From: Chrysopilus asiliformis
Taxonomy: Eukaryota; Arthropoda; Insecta; Diptera; Rhagionidae
Direction of reading: 5' to 3'
Length of the DNA: 64,000 nucleotides
Assembly (NCBI GenBank): GCA_964034945.1
Contig: OZ035962.1
Location: 17,479,388 to 17,543,387, forward strand
Shown: piece by piece, positions 21,601 to 33,380 of the stretch
How positions within the stretch are numbered: position 1 is the first letter of the stretch
Layout of the letters: every line of letters starts with the position of its first letter
Translations under genes and position numbers: made by a program
The notes under the pieces: model-generated
What the model saw: only the letters and a program-made list of their open reading frames with translations
Told to the model about the DNA's origin: nothing
The model's database searches: none

Positions 21601-22635
21601 TTAATGCATTTTCGCCTGCATCCATTCTGGAAATTATCGCCAACCCACCGAAACGGTTCCAGCGACCCAACCGGTCCTGTGTTGCACAAATTTTCGGTGT
21701 TTTTTCCTGTTTCTCTCTGCGGATTACGCGGAGGGGAAATTTTTTCAAGGACTAAACGGGATAACCGCATATAACTGCTGTTTAAATCGATTCAGACAAA
21801 CCAGACAAGGACGAACAGTAGTATGGTAAATACGATTTTTATGTTTCAACAACTGCTTGTTCTACATGATTATCGCTCATCTCCCTTCCACTGTGACGCC
21901 TTCTCCCTCGGCTAGAGAGTGTCTTGTTGGAAAAACTGCTAGTTGCCACCCCTTTCAATTGGAATCGGTAATTTTTCCGTGTTTTCTTTTCGATTTTTCC
22001 AATTCTCTCTGCGCTTGCGGTTCTTTTCGATATATTTGGATTTTCTTTAACGATAAGGCGATACCGTTCGGCAATTATGTTTACTATGAAACGTTTTTCG
22101 AGTTTTCCTTCATTTTTCCATCCAATTTATACACGTTTAACACGTGTGTTGGTGGCAGTAGAGTTTCTTGGTATGCATTTTCATGTTTTGTTACATCGAT
22201 ACATATTTATTATGTGTAAGGAATGTTTATCTTTTAGCGAAAAAATCCTTGCTGGTATTTGAAGTGCAAAAGGAGAGGGGAACACCATCGCCGACGGGTT
22301 GGTTTTACATGCTTGTTACAACATTGGTGATTTCATGTAATGCTTGCTCATGTCGTGCTCTGTAACACACATGAAATGTCAAAGCAAAATGCCCGTATGC
22401 AATTTATTTTCTTCTTTTATTTTTATAAGTATTTAGTGTTGATTTTCTTGAAGTTATTCCAATTTTTCACTTTCATATACGAAGTATAATCAAGTGTTGT
22501 GAAATTCAGGAAAATTCTCCGGGGTTGAACAGATAAAACACTTTTGGAAAATGGTTCGGTTTATGATATAAGAACTAAGATTTGTCCGCTAAACAATGTT
22601 AAAAGGATTGAGATGACAAATTACAAGTCACGTAC
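18675..22635. other. About 4 kb of AT-rich DNA, no gene recognised
   Basis: Poly-A and poly-T runs, a short ACAC stretch (20640-20652) and a less AT-rich patch (21600-21750) with overlapping short frames in several phases. I found no terminal inverted repeats, transposase motifs or splice-bounded exon that I would defend. Confidence 0.45.
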
Positions 22636-22639
22636 TTAA

Positions 22640-22871
22640 CACGTTGGCTACCGGCCAAAAAAACGCTTACTCCGCTGGGGAAAAACGCAAAAATCATTTC
22701 TGTACTTTGTGAGTCACCAGTGAACACATGATCAATACAGAGAAAAACGAACTCCATGCTCCACAAAAAAAAACCCCCTTTGTACCGCACGAGCGACTGC
22801 ACTCAACTTGAGAAACTGACGGTAATGACAATAGTGTGTGTACACCGGTGACTCACATGGTAGCCAACGTG
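22640..22871. mobile_element. TTAA-flanked MITE (piggyBac-like), copy 1
   Basis: Inverted ends CACGTTGGCTACC and GGTAGCCAACGTG are flanked by TTAA at 22636-22639 and 22872-22875. An exact TTAA duplication is the signature of piggyBac-type transposition. The 232-bp interior contains GTGAGTCACCAGTG and GGTGACTCAC inverted motifs. A frame on the minus strand (22599-22802) merely crosses the element. A second element with similar ends is at 63343-63628. Confidence 0.8.
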
Positions 22872-22955
22872 TTAATTGAGAATCCAAAAATTTTTTGGAT
22901 GCTAATATTATGTTTTACGTAAAAAAAATTTACTAATATGTTTTCATATTACGTA

Positions 22956-23937
22956 GGGTAACTCACGGAGAGATGCCCCACTAGGATATATGCCTCACTG
23001 TTACAAACTGGTACTTAACGAAACAAAACGTAACATGTCACATTCTACATATGAAGTGTTTGCTCAATGAAACTTTAGTGCGTTGATAAAATTTGCGAGG
23101 GTCGGACGTGTCGTGGGATAATTGGCGCACTTTTGTTTTCGAACAAGGGGAAACTCCGAAAAATGATTTTGAGCTACACAAAAACTTGTGGAACTTTTGC
23201 TTAAAGAAGTATGTATATATATTTTTATTTTTTATGTGTCAAATGGAGTGTTTAGTGTTTGTGAATTTTTTTTTCCTTTTTATCCACACTTAATTTATTA
23301 AATAATTGGCGCATCTATCCGGTATGAAAAGGATAGACGCCTTCTTTTTTAAACGGATAGTTGACCTTAGGGGCAAATTAACTCTAAGTAATAACACATA
23401 CCTATTTGCTTTCCCACATTCATTGATAATACATATTTATTATAGGTAGACATCCCATCCTTGGATTCGAAAATGAAAAACGGCACGTGCGTCATATTCA
23501 GAAATTCGAGGCCGTTGGATTTCCTCCCGAATGACACTGAATTTTGTTATTTTTTTCTTTATTATTTAATTAAAGTTTTTTATATTGCAGTATGTGTACA
23601 TTGGATAGACATATATGTATGTAAATGAATTAAAATGTATAATAAAATTTTGTTTTAACTTAATAAAACGTTTTTTTCCTCAAAGGCATCTATCCCACAT
23701 GCACATTTATCATGTTGGGCGTCTATACCATAGGTTGGGCATCTATCCCAAAAAGTAGGGACTGACAAAAACATTTTTATCACAGTAAAAAGACAACATA
23801 ATGTAAGTTTTTTTCCGCTAAAATTGTTGATAAATGTTCAGACTAATATTTAAAAATAAAATTAAAATCGTAAATGCCTTTCTTCATTGTGAAATATAGC
23901 AAAGTCAACATGTGGGGCATCTCTCCGTGAGTTACCC
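22956..23937. mobile_element. TA-flanked DNA transposon with perfect 25-bp ends
   Basis: The left end GGGTAACTCACGGAGAGATG then CCCCA is perfectly repeated in inverse at 23913-23937, with TA on both sides (22954-22955 and 23938-23939), as in Tc1/mariner elements. Internal copies of GGCATCTATCCC or close variants recur (about 23310, 23686, 23717 and 23737), several near the right end, and are probable transposase-binding repeats. The only frame (23093-23293; contains WDNWRTFVFEQGETPKN) has no match I recognise. Confidence 0.85.
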
Positions 23938-23995
23938 TATGGTATGGAACTGTTTCCAATTTTGTAGAAGTCACTCCAATAGTATATAGGACTTA

Positions 23996-24122
23996 GGCCC
24001 GTTTGCTGAAACAAGTCATAACAATTTAAGTTGTGCTTAGCCTACTTAAACCATAGAAATTCTGGGTCTTAAATAATTTAAGTTGAACATAAGACGGTAT
24101 GACTTGTTTCAGCAAACGGGCC
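23996..24122. mobile_element. Foldback-like MITE, GGCCCGTTTGC family
   Basis: Inverted ends GGCCCGTTTGCTGAAACAAG and its complement (24 bp perfect), flanked by TTA (23993-23995 and 24123-24125), giving a 127-bp element. The interior repeats AATTTAAGTTG in inverse. Diverged relatives are at 8596-8722 and 34798-34923. TTA duplication and palindromic structure suggest PIF/Harbinger. Confidence 0.85.
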
Positions 24123-24129
24123 TTAGTTT

Positions 24130-25620
24130 TACAAGAAATTTCCTAAGGTTTTGACAGACTCATTCCTAAGCAAATAGGATTCAGCGAATATGTTAATTTA
24201 TGTCGAATTTTTGACTTTGATTATAATTCGCATGAGGTTTGCGTATTCGTGGTTGATATAGTTTGGAACTGCGTAGTACAACACCCTAACACTTGTGTCG
24301 GAGAATTTTTTTTAATTACTAGAGTTGCTTAAGTCTCGAATATTTTCAAGCCTTTCGAGCTTCCCTATGCTATTCTATATCTCTAATTTGTGTCTGTCCC
24401 CTTTATATTGAACAGATTCCAATAAAAAAAAGTGTTCACTCTTATTCGGATCGGCATTGGTACTATAATTATAGGAATCAATCCTATTTAAAATCAGGGA
24501 ACATATCTAAATATATAGAAGTGAGTCCATTAATCAATCAATTTGTATATACGCCCGATATATTCAGCAGTAGGATTTTTATATTTATTTACCTGTATTA
24601 GTAAGGCATTTGAGAGTATGTATATTGAAGCGCGGAGGTGTGCAAGGAACTTTTAATAAGTATACCAATTACATATTATTCTGTCAATAAATAACTTTAA
24701 ACCGGTTCATCTCGTGTGGTTTTCGATTTTCCCTGATGACCTGAAGTTTTGTAAAGACTCGTTCCTTCGTATACCTTGCGATAATTTGATTTTCCTTACA
24801 ACCAGCGTTAACACAGCAACAACCAGGAGTCGAACTGATTGTGTTTCGGTATGTTAACATTTATGACAAATACAGAAACAGGAGGAACATAAGAAAAATT
24901 GAACGAGAGGTGGGATTACAAACGGTCGTGCCCAGTTTATGATTTTGCATTTGTTTTCCCATTTTTGTTATGGGCTTATATAAGATTTATTTTAATTGGA
25001 AGCTTTTCGTTTTGTTTATCAGAAGTTTATATTGTTGATGGCCATTTTATCTGCTCTCCAAGGAATTTCTTGATTAGGTTTGATGGATTTTTATTCCTCA
25101 ACAAAATGCCTAGTGAATTGTTGTTTTATTGATTTTTACATATTTTTCCTACAAAAAAGTATCTCGTTTTTAAAGGTTCTTTGTTCTTCAAAACTTTTTC
25201 AAATTTTATAAAAAGCCACGGTAGAAACAGAGATTTCTTCGGTTTTTAAAAACATTTTGACTAACAACAAATATTAAGAATTTATTATCTTGCATTGTTC
25301 TATTGCAAATAAAATGTTAAGTAATAACAGGTTAATTAATAACTCGTATTATCTAATATAAATAAAAATTATTTACAACATAAATTATATTAGTAAATTT
25401 TTCAATTTTGAATTATCCTTTGTAACCACATCACTGCTTTTAATTAATAAAAAAAGTTTAAATTTACCAGTAAAATTAAAATTTTTAAACTGCCGCTAAA
25501 ACCGTTAAAATTTGTTTGTAATAGACACGAAGACGAAGAGTAGAAGAGTAAAGACGTCTATTTCTTATGAAAAAGTTCCTGAATTATTATTAAACACATC
25601 ACTCAAGAACAATTTTCCCT
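24130..25620. other. AT-rich DNA, no gene recognised
   Basis: No supported frame or repeat. The 77-codon frame at 24899-25132 is hydrophobic and AT-driven. Confidence 0.45.
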
Positions 25621-25623
25621 CTA

Positions 25624-25894
25624 GTGGATTTCATGAAAACTTTTTACTTTTTAAATAAAAATTTTTACTTTTTAAATAAAATTTATTTTTATTTAGGCAA
25701 TTAAAACCAAATATTTTTTCCTGGGTTTTATTGAATTTTTGAATAGGATCCTTAAAAGCATGGTTATTATCCTATTCAAAAATTCAATAAAACCCAGGAA
25801 AAAATATTTGGTTTTAATTGCCTAAATAAAAATAAATTTTATTTAAAAAGTAAAAATTTTTATTTAAAAAGTAAAAAGTTTTCATGAAATCCAC
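25624..25894. repeat. Perfect 126-bp-arm palindrome
   Basis: Positions 25624-25749 are the exact reverse complement of 25769-25894 as read by eye, with a 19-base spacer. Arms begin GTGGATTTCATGAAAACTTT and end near ATTTTTGAATAGGAT. The spacer sequence AAAAGCATGGTTATT is itself repeated in inverse about 76 bases outside the right arm, at 25970-25984 (AATAACCATGCTTTT). No target duplication is seen. Identity of arms this long implies recent origin, gene conversion or an assembly artefact. Confidence 0.9.
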
Positions 25895-26216
25895 GCAATT
25901 TTTTCGTGTTTTTTTTGGGGTGGGCTTTTTTCCAGAAAAATCCAGTGGGTTTTTTTTGGGGTGGGAAAAATAATAACCATGCTTTTGGCTGGCCAAAAGG
26001 GCGCAACATTGACAAGGTTCAAATTTATTCTACTAGTGTGCTCTGATCCCTGTTCGTTTTGCATTTGAGAGCTGCCCAGAAGCCTATTCAAGAATTAAGT
26101 GTTGCACTAGGCGAATTAAATGGCTAGGCTAAGTTCTTGAATAGGAAAATTCGAGCCATTCCAGGGGATGAATTCCGTATACTAAGCCACCCATAGCATA
26201 ATTTTTATGATATTTT

Positions 26217-26555
26217 CACTCAGAAAAATAATAAACTTGATCCAAGTCAACTTTTTGTCAAGTCAATTCTGGCCTGCAGCATATATACAAAGTTATACAT
26301 TACATGACATTACATAATCGAAATACCAATCTCAGGTCAGCCCGTACAGCTCCTTACGCCCTACTTTACTTGCTGCAGGTTTAATTTTTGAGTTTCTCCC
26401 GCCACCTGCTAACACACTTTTAATTTTCCTAACGCAGGTGAACGCGCGCCTAGCATAGGCTAAATTTTCCTCTAGGAAACCTAGCATAGGCTAAATTTTC
26501 CTGCAGGAAGCTAATTATACGCAAGTCGACGACTTTTACTCCATTTTTCTGAGTG
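26217..26555 (-). mobile_element. CACTCAG-terminus MITE, copy 2
   Basis: The ends are CACTCAGAAAAAT and its exact complement (13 bp). Inverse of 8828-9142 and longer because a block containing CCTAGCATAGGCTAAATTTT is tandemly duplicated (about 26450-26512). Contains AAGTCGACGACTT. No clear target duplication; superfamily unresolved. Confidence 0.85.
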
Positions 26556-26686
26556 TTGATTCCCTCGAGCCCTAATTCTCTGGAACCTTCGTGCGCCGCA
26601 TGAAAAACCTTTAAAAACCCCCACAAGTACGTTTTTTTTTCTATAGTCAGAGTTTAGGGGAAGACCCTTTAATCCCGAGGCACAGC

Positions 26687-26883
26687 TCAGGATGGTCGGA
26701 AGAACGAAAGGAGATGTCGGTTTATGTTCTTCTTAAACTTCTGCGGGTTATAGTCCGGAGGGAACACATCCGATGGTAAATCGTTCCAAAGTTTTGTTGT
26801 TCCTAAACTTTTTAGGAACTCCTAAACTTTACTGTTTTACGGGGAGGCTCAAGGAAGAAGTCGTTACCTCTTAAGTAGTTTCG
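26687..26883 (-). pseudogene. Non-LTR retrotransposon reverse transcriptase, C-terminal relic
   Basis: The minus strand encodes NYLRGNDFFLEPPRKT (26883 down to about 26830), then, after a small disruption near 26812-26825, TTKLWNDLPSDVF followed by NPQKFKKNINRHLLSF and a stop at 26687. The pattern LR..D.....P...T followed by KLWN.LP..V......FK..... is the conserved C-terminal end of Jockey/CR1-type LINE proteins. The disruption contains a local repeat of AAGTTTAGGA. Everything upstream of this tail is missing, as in 5'-truncated LINE copies. Confidence 0.75.
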
Positions 26884-26899
26884 TTACTCCAAATAGAAT

Positions 26900-28700
26900 T
26901 TTTAAAAAATTTAAAAGTTTTCATAATAGGAAAAGTTATTGCAGTTTAGTTATATTTAAAATTAGAATTTTTTCCAGTATAATTTTACCGCGAAAAACTT
27001 AATTCAGTGCAATCTTCAAAGTAAGCAGTTTTTCGTCTGAAATTTGTTTCAGTTTTTTTAACAACATTTGTGTTAAAAATATAAAAATTAAACAATAGTT
27101 GAAAACAAAATTAATTGTACACAATGATTTTTTGGCCACGTTTTCTACCATATAAAAAAAACTCTTTTAACAATATTATAACAGGCAATGCTGTAAAAGT
27201 ATTTTAATTTAGTTTAACACTTCAAGAATTATGTTTTAATCACAGTTTTACTATTTTTGGAACACACCTATCCAACTTGATCCGTTTTTCGCCTTCAAGT
27301 TTAAAGAATATTCCCTTGCACCAAAATTAAGATCTCTTATTTTGATTCAAATTTTCTGCAAGCCGACGGAACGGCACGAATCGATATCACAATAACGCAA
27401 ATCTCAAGGGACCAATGATGCGTTCACGTGCGTCGCGATAACAACGTCTGATGTTTAGACGCACAAATTCGATTTCTTGATTTTTTTTTCTTCGACTTTT
27501 ATTAAATTTTATATGCTCACAACATACGTGGAAAACTGACATCGATTCCACCAACAAGCAATAATCAGACGTCGCGTAAGTTTTCCTCCGCTTTTCACTG
27601 TTTTTTTTTTTTTGTGTATCGTTACGAGACAATTGCTGATTGCGCAAAGTACAATTGTTGGGTGGCGACGCGAAGCTTTAAAACTCAGAATTTTTTCAAC
27701 ACCCAATTCGTTTCGCCATTAAAGCTGAAATCATTGGAAAAATACAGGTTTTCATTTTCACATCAAAAAATATGAGGCGTGAGGGCAGCCACTTTTCCAT
27801 GGCGGAAAAGGCGGAAAGCCGAAAACAAGCCAAAAGAAAATTCAAACAAAAGAAAAAGAAAATACGGGGCTGCCACAAGTAAATAACATGAAAAATGGGC
27901 AAACCTGGAAAAAATCACCGAACTCAGTGGAAGAGAAAACGTATGTAACGACATTTTCCATATCAGAAACATGAAGGAAAAGCAGTAAAAAAGTAAAATG
28001 ATATTGTTTACAGATGTTTCCTAGATACGAAGAGCTTAAAGTAGAGAAAGAGTTCGATAGAGCACGCCACATAGGACAGAAATAAGAATTATGAAAACAG
28101 AAAAAAAGACTGGATATAATTTACAGCCCAACTTCACTACTTGAACATATCCAACATTATGTTGCTGCCTAATTTATGCTCTCCACAGTGAAAATCCCCC
28201 AGACTCCAGAACTCTCCACAGGACAACTTACCCCAGTTTCACCAACACATCTACATTGAGGAAAAGCTACGATTTGGTTGTGTTGAAGGGGAATAAAAGT
28301 TTTGTTATTCTTACTTATCACACGTGTGTTAAAACGAGAGGAACCTACGTTTTGCAAGTGAATAAAAATGGGGAACCTGTAGAGAACCTACAAGAAAAAC
28401 TATGTAGGAAAGCTCCCCAAAGTTTTGGAGTGGGGTATTTGGTGGACCACCCATTTTCAGAATAACCGAAGATTTTAAAAGTGGCAAAGCTTTTCTTAAC
28501 ATCAAAATAATTTTGAAATAAAAATCGCTGCAATTTTTTTCAGTTTTCTAAGGTGTTCAATTTATTAGAATACCAAAATGTCCAAGAATTTGACGAAAAT
28601 TAAAGATGACGGAGCTTTACACTCGGGTTGAAAAAATCATTTTTTTTATTTTTAAATGCACGGATTTTAATCAGTTTTTATTTTAAATTATTTTTCACCC
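26900..28700. other. No supported gene; one short Kozak-like ORF
   Basis: AT-rich with a CG-richer patch at 27365-27470. At 27799 a well-placed ATG (TTTCCATGGCG) opens a 27-codon, lysine-rich frame (MAEKAESRKQAKRK...) with a possible donor CACAAGTAAAT before its stop at 27882. This may be chance. Other frames here overlap each other on both strands. Confidence 0.35.
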
Positions 28701-28706
28701 TTTTTA

Positions 28707-29060
28707 TACCCGTATGGTGAAACCAAAGGGTATATTAACTTTGCCTTACCGTTTGTAACGCCAAGATCCCGTCATCACACAAAAAAATGAATTACAAGTT
28801 GAATTTAGCATGTCCGTCCGTCCGTCTGTGGAGCGGATTGCGGGCGCACGGATTGAGCTAGAGATTTGAAATTTTACGCAGATCCGTTTTTCGTAAAATG
28901 CGAAGCTAAGTTCGTTAATGGGCAAAAATTGACCATTAGGGGGGGGGGGGGGGGGGGTTGTACCCCCCATACGAACGAAAACGTGTTTTGTGAATATCTC
29001 AAAAATGGTGTATCTTATCAAAAAAGTGCAAGAACAAAAGTTATTTTAAATACAATGTTA
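28707..29060 (+). repeat. Family B repeat with intact hairpin head
   Basis: Starts ATACCCGTATGGTGAAACCA followed by AAGGGTATATTAACTTTG, TTACCGTTTGTAACGC, TGTCCGTCCGTCCGTCTG, GAGCTAGAGATTTGAAATTT and a G-run. The head closely parallels the dispersed TATACCC-GGGTATATTA repeat well known from Drosophila genomes. The stretch TACCGTTTGTAACGC reappears inverted at 32741-32756, at the end of the 32-kb copy. Confidence 0.75.
28939..28957 (+). repeat. G19 homopolymer
   Basis: Nineteen consecutive G, six bases before a run of six C, inside family B. The matching positions of other copies hold GGGGGAGGGGG or the C-rich complement. Confidence 0.95.
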
Positions 29061-29061
29061 C

Positions 29062-29670
29062 GTGATTGAAATGGATTGTTTTTCATTACGTTTTAACCAA
29101 TTTAGAAGTTAATCACATTTAATTTTTGTATAGATTAATCGGCGACTTGTCATGATTTGTTAAGGAATAAGGATATTTTACAGAAAAATAAATCACCCGT
29201 ACAGATAAAAAGCGAGGAAAAGGGAATCCCTAAGGAAATTTGTCAAATATAATTGTTTATTAAAATAGTTTTGATTGTAAAAAATTGTAAAAAACATTAA
29301 AGGTATTCACAAAAAAGGATTAACGTTGCTGTTATCGTCGTAAAATAATACTAATTGATACATTTTTTACTTCAAATTGTGAACACACCTTTTTGCGGTC
29401 GTATTAAAATTGCAAATATACTCGCATTTTCACTCACTTATCAATTTTTCCACTCTTTCTTGTTGAAAATCGCAGTTTTTGCTATTAATGAACACTTAAT
29501 CACTTTAACTCCAGGCACTAAAGATATAAACATCACAACACTGTTTTTGAACACTTTTTTCTTTAACAAAAAATTTACTGAGACTGTCAAAAATGAGCAG
29601 GTTGCTAAACTCACTAGGTTCATTATTGCTTAATTGAAATATTTACGCAAATTTAATATTTTTACACTAA
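29062..29670. other. AT-rich DNA, no gene recognised
   Basis: No supported frame or repeat. Confidence 0.45.
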
Positions 29671-29675
29671 CCCCT

Positions 29676-29792
29676 AATTTATTCACTAGGAGTTAAGCCG
29701 AGTTAGTGAGTTAAGGGAGTTAGCTAGTGTTATTTTCCATGTAAAAGGTGAGTTAAGGGAGTTAAGGCGATTTAACTCCTAGTGAATAAATT
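29676..29792. mobile_element. Short MITE with 21-bp inverted ends
   Basis: AATTTATTCACTAGGAGTTA with A at 29676-29696 is exactly repeated in inverse at 29772-29792. The interior repeats GAGTTAAGGGAGTTA. Single copy in the window; the exact ends and target duplication are unclear. Confidence 0.7.
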
Positions 29793-29799
29793 GGCCGTA

Positions 29800-32300
29800 A
29801 GCGGTTAATACAAAAAAAATGTGTTAAAGTTGGAAAAAATACTACCGTGTCTATTGTTATTGTTCACTAAAATTTAAGAAATCACTAGATTTTACGACGA
29901 TAACAACTACTCTACTACCTTCTGTGAATCCCTATATTATTATCAAAAATATCATTAGATACTTTGTTTACAATAGCAATTCAAAAAAAGTATGCTGTAC
30001 TATAAAATTTCGGTGCGAAACTGCGTAAAAATGAACGGAAATTTCAAGGACGGATTTTTCTTTTTGTAGCGCAACGAAAAAGAAAATTTCTGAACCCCTT
30101 AAAATCTTCCTTCGACGAATAATTTAATGATTTTTAAGGACCGAAATTTGGAAAACCTTTATCTACGTGATTGCTCGAAATTAAAGATTAACTAGGAATC
30201 GCGATCCCTATCTCATCCCCCGCGAAATTCTCATTAGGCCCCTTGTTGGCTTAACTAGCAATCAAGAGCACCCCCCTGCCCTCTTGAGAATTTGAAATTG
30301 TACCCCTTGTTCGGGAAAACAATTTGGCTCGCAATGGTAATAGATGCCAAAGTTACGGTGCTCAGATTAAGATGATATGATTCCACTTTTTTATCACGAA
30401 TAAATGTGCACCAGCCACCCTGGAAAAAAGCAGTGGTCCGACAGTTATGAGTAAAAATATTTAAAAAAAACAAATGCATACAAAAAATTCTATTTCCGCT
30501 GTCGGATTTTTTTGAGACCCCAAAATTTGTTCTAGAATTCTTATCTTTATTTATCTAATCTTTGCTATTGAGCTTAAGGTTCCTATGCGGTTATGGGCGA
30601 TATGAAAAGGAAGCTCTCACTGTAATTGTTTTTAAAAATAAATAATCAGTTTTTGAATAAATGATAAGTTGAATACAACAAAAAGTTTTTTTTATATAAT
30701 ACCGAGATATCTTTAGCAAAGATGATCTCCTCGGCAAATTAAAAATAAAAAACTCAAATAAGAATTGGAAAATCCAAGAACAACGAAAAAAAGCGTTTGA
30801 TGCATGTATCAAGTTTCCAAATTTAATAAAAATTGTCAACCTAATGGGCATAAAATCGAATACCTAATCTAATTTGATACAAAACGAATGCTCAATGAAG
30901 TGATTTGGCTTTTATTAGTTTTGTTGATTTCGACTAATGAACTACGAGTATGTTTATTAGTTATGTAAATTTGTGTTATAAATTTGTTATTTCTATTATT
31001 AATGTGAGTTTGATTATTTGTTGGATTCACAAAAAAAGTATGAATTGAAAAATAAGAAATATAACCTTTAGAGTTTTCTCAGGCATTGAATTGAATTTTG
31101 ACATCATATTGGCTTCACACATGAAATATTTATGATGTCCATACTCGTATAAGGTCAATAGAAAACGTGATAAGTATATAAAAAGATTTTTCCTAGAAAA
31201 ATTTATAAATTTTGCTTTTTAGAGGGTAAAGGTAAAACGAGAAATGTGAAAAAACTCTGGAAAAGCACCCCAAATCTAGTTCTGAGTCCACTTTCACCAC
31301 TGCCAAAACCCTGGTATTGGGACAGTCTTCACTTGAGTAACTACGGCATCGGCATTAAGTTGGTTTAATCGAGAATTTTTCTTATTTCCCTGGAAAACTA
31401 ACAAGGTGTCGCACTGAACAATTGATGCAGGGGCTCAGAACATTTTTCACACTATTCTCTTTAAATTTCTCACAATACGCTTTTGTCTGACCGCTAGAGT
31501 ATTGATCTCTCAGAACCCAGAAATAACAATAAACCAGAGATGATTTTTCTAAGGTGCGCAGGTATTCTCTGCACACCCGATTGAAATCGATTATTAATAT
31601 ATATTTTTGCGCCTGGTTTGTTTTTAATTTCTGCTTAAAAACATTTTTTTTCATAACAACTTTGCCTGCGGCGCAACTTTTGCTGCATAACGAAGAACCT
31701 TTTTTTTTTAACTAAATAATCAAAAATTGAGATATAGCTTTTCTTTCTGATCTTTTATATTCAGAGATGGGTAACCAAGTGCAAAAAGATAATTGCAACA
31801 CATATCACCATTTGTGACATTAGTAATACGTAGAAAACTAAATTACAACCTTTTGCTACATTTTGGTACGCATTTTACTATTTTTTCTAAATTTTGCTAC
31901 ATTTTGTTAGACATTTAGATGTCGCAAATTCAATGAAACTTCAAAGTGAGCTGTCTTACTTTTCCTTTGATTTAATCAGCGTGGAGCTGATTCATAATCG
32001 CAGGACGATAGTCAAATAATTTTGGAAAGGGGTTCAACCTTGGTTTTGGTTTTAAACCCAAAAAATATCTGTGGAATTTTAGCCAATACATGTCGAAAAT
32101 ACGAGTCGAAAATACTACATGTAAGTAAATTTCGTTTTTAACACATATAAAATTAGGTTGAAAATTCCTTATTAACTACTTATCCAGCCCTGTGTGTATT
32201 TGATAGTTATATAAGAAGCAAATTCTTTTATCTAATTAATAGTTTTCCAATTGAGCGGAAGAATTTGGCAGAATATAACTTACAAAATATAAGAAAAGTT
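29800..32300. other. AT-rich DNA, no gene recognised
   Basis: A family E motif (TTGCCTGCGGCGCAA) sits at 31663-31678. A local repeat of TTTGCTACATTTT occurs near 31850-31910. No supported genes. Confidence 0.45.
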
Positions 32301-32329
32301 GTAGCTTTTGTCAGATACTCTATATGATG

Positions 32330-32758
32330 ACAAACAAAATGTTTATTTAAAAAAAAACTTTTGTATAGGAGAGGGGAAAGGAGTGGTTCGATTGTATTTC
32401 GATGTATGGAACGGTTATGTAAAATCATATTCTAACACATTATACCTTCATTTTTTCAATACGACTCACCATTTTCGAGAAAATTGCAAAAACACAGTTT
32501 CCTTTGTATGGGGGAGGGGGAAAGGAATGGTCCAATTTTGCCCGTTCAAGAATTTAGGCCAGTTATTTACGAGAAAGGTAACTGTAAAAAAATTCAAGCC
32601 TCTAGCTCAATCCTTTCCAAAGTTATGGTGTTCACAGACGGCCGACAGACAGCCAGACGGACGGACGGACAATATCTAAATGTTTTGTCATCCCTAACAC
32701 CCTGGAGTAGTTCATTTTTGTGTCCGATGATTGGTTCGATGCGTTACAAACGGTATGC
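32330..32758 (-). repeat. Family B repeat, best preserved copy
   Basis: Two tandem partial units (G-rich blocks at about 32369 and 32507), the conserved ATTTTCGAGAAAATTGCAAA, then a GACAGACAGCC and GGACGGACGGAC tract and the inverted head sequence at 32741-32756. Read on the minus strand it follows the order of the 28.7-kb copy: head, GTCCGTCC tract, body, G/C-rich block. It ends abruptly at the TTAA element starting at 32759. Confidence 0.8.
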
Positions 32759-32762
32759 TTAA

Positions 32763-33376
32763 CCCTAATCCGCATTCGCGGTGACTTTGAGACACCGATG
32801 CAGTTTTGAGAGTGATTGTTACGAATGTTAAAAAAGTTGTTGCATTCATGCTCCTTGACTTTGTTTTTTTAAGCCAATACTATTTAAAAACGAAAAAAAA
32901 AATTAATTTTTTTACTACAACAATAATATTTCGCTTTTATGAGATTTACCCTTAATCCACGCAGGCGGTGTCTCAAAGACACCGTAACGGTTTTACCAGC
33001 AAAGAAACGTTATTTTGGTATCACTTTGCTTCTATTTCGCAAAATATCGGACTGTAGTAGGCGATAATAACTGTAGCACTTCCCAAAAGAGAAAACGTTG
33101 CTTCCTGTGTCCCCATTTCTAAGGTCGCGCTTTGAAGCATATAAGTGCAAATCCAAGAAAAATGTTTGTAACGAAAATTCTTAAAAATCAATTTTATGCT
33201 ACAATTATAAAAAGTATGAATAATGTATATACAAATAAATAAATATTATTAACTGAATTAAAAAATGCAAACTCAAAAAAATTTTTTTTTATTAAATTAT
33301 TCTTTTTTTTCGGCATGGTGTCTGTGAGTCACCGCCTGCGTGGATTAAGGATAAAATTAGCCTGAGCTGATTAGGG
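32763..33376. mobile_element. TTAA-flanked element (piggyBac-like), outer copy
   Basis: Flanked by TTAA at 32759-32762 and 33377-33380, with ends CCCTAATC and GATTAGGG. Its left end continues CGCATTCGCGGTGACTTTGA, a diverged version of the inner element's end, so the outer and inner elements belong to one family. It holds the complete inner copy. Confidence 0.7.
32956..33344. mobile_element. TTAA-flanked element (piggyBac-like), inner copy
   Basis: Flanked by TTAA at 32952-32955 and 33345-33348. The inverted ends TCCACGCAGGCGGTG are followed by a subterminal GGTGTC and GACACC palindrome (AGACACCG). 389 bp, AT-rich interior, no transposase. Confidence 0.75.
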
Positions 33377-33380
33377 TTAA

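Noticed and set aside
21496..21774. 92-codon plus frame with two overlapping minus frames
   Set aside because: Three frames over one GC-richer patch, none with family resemblance or splice borders.
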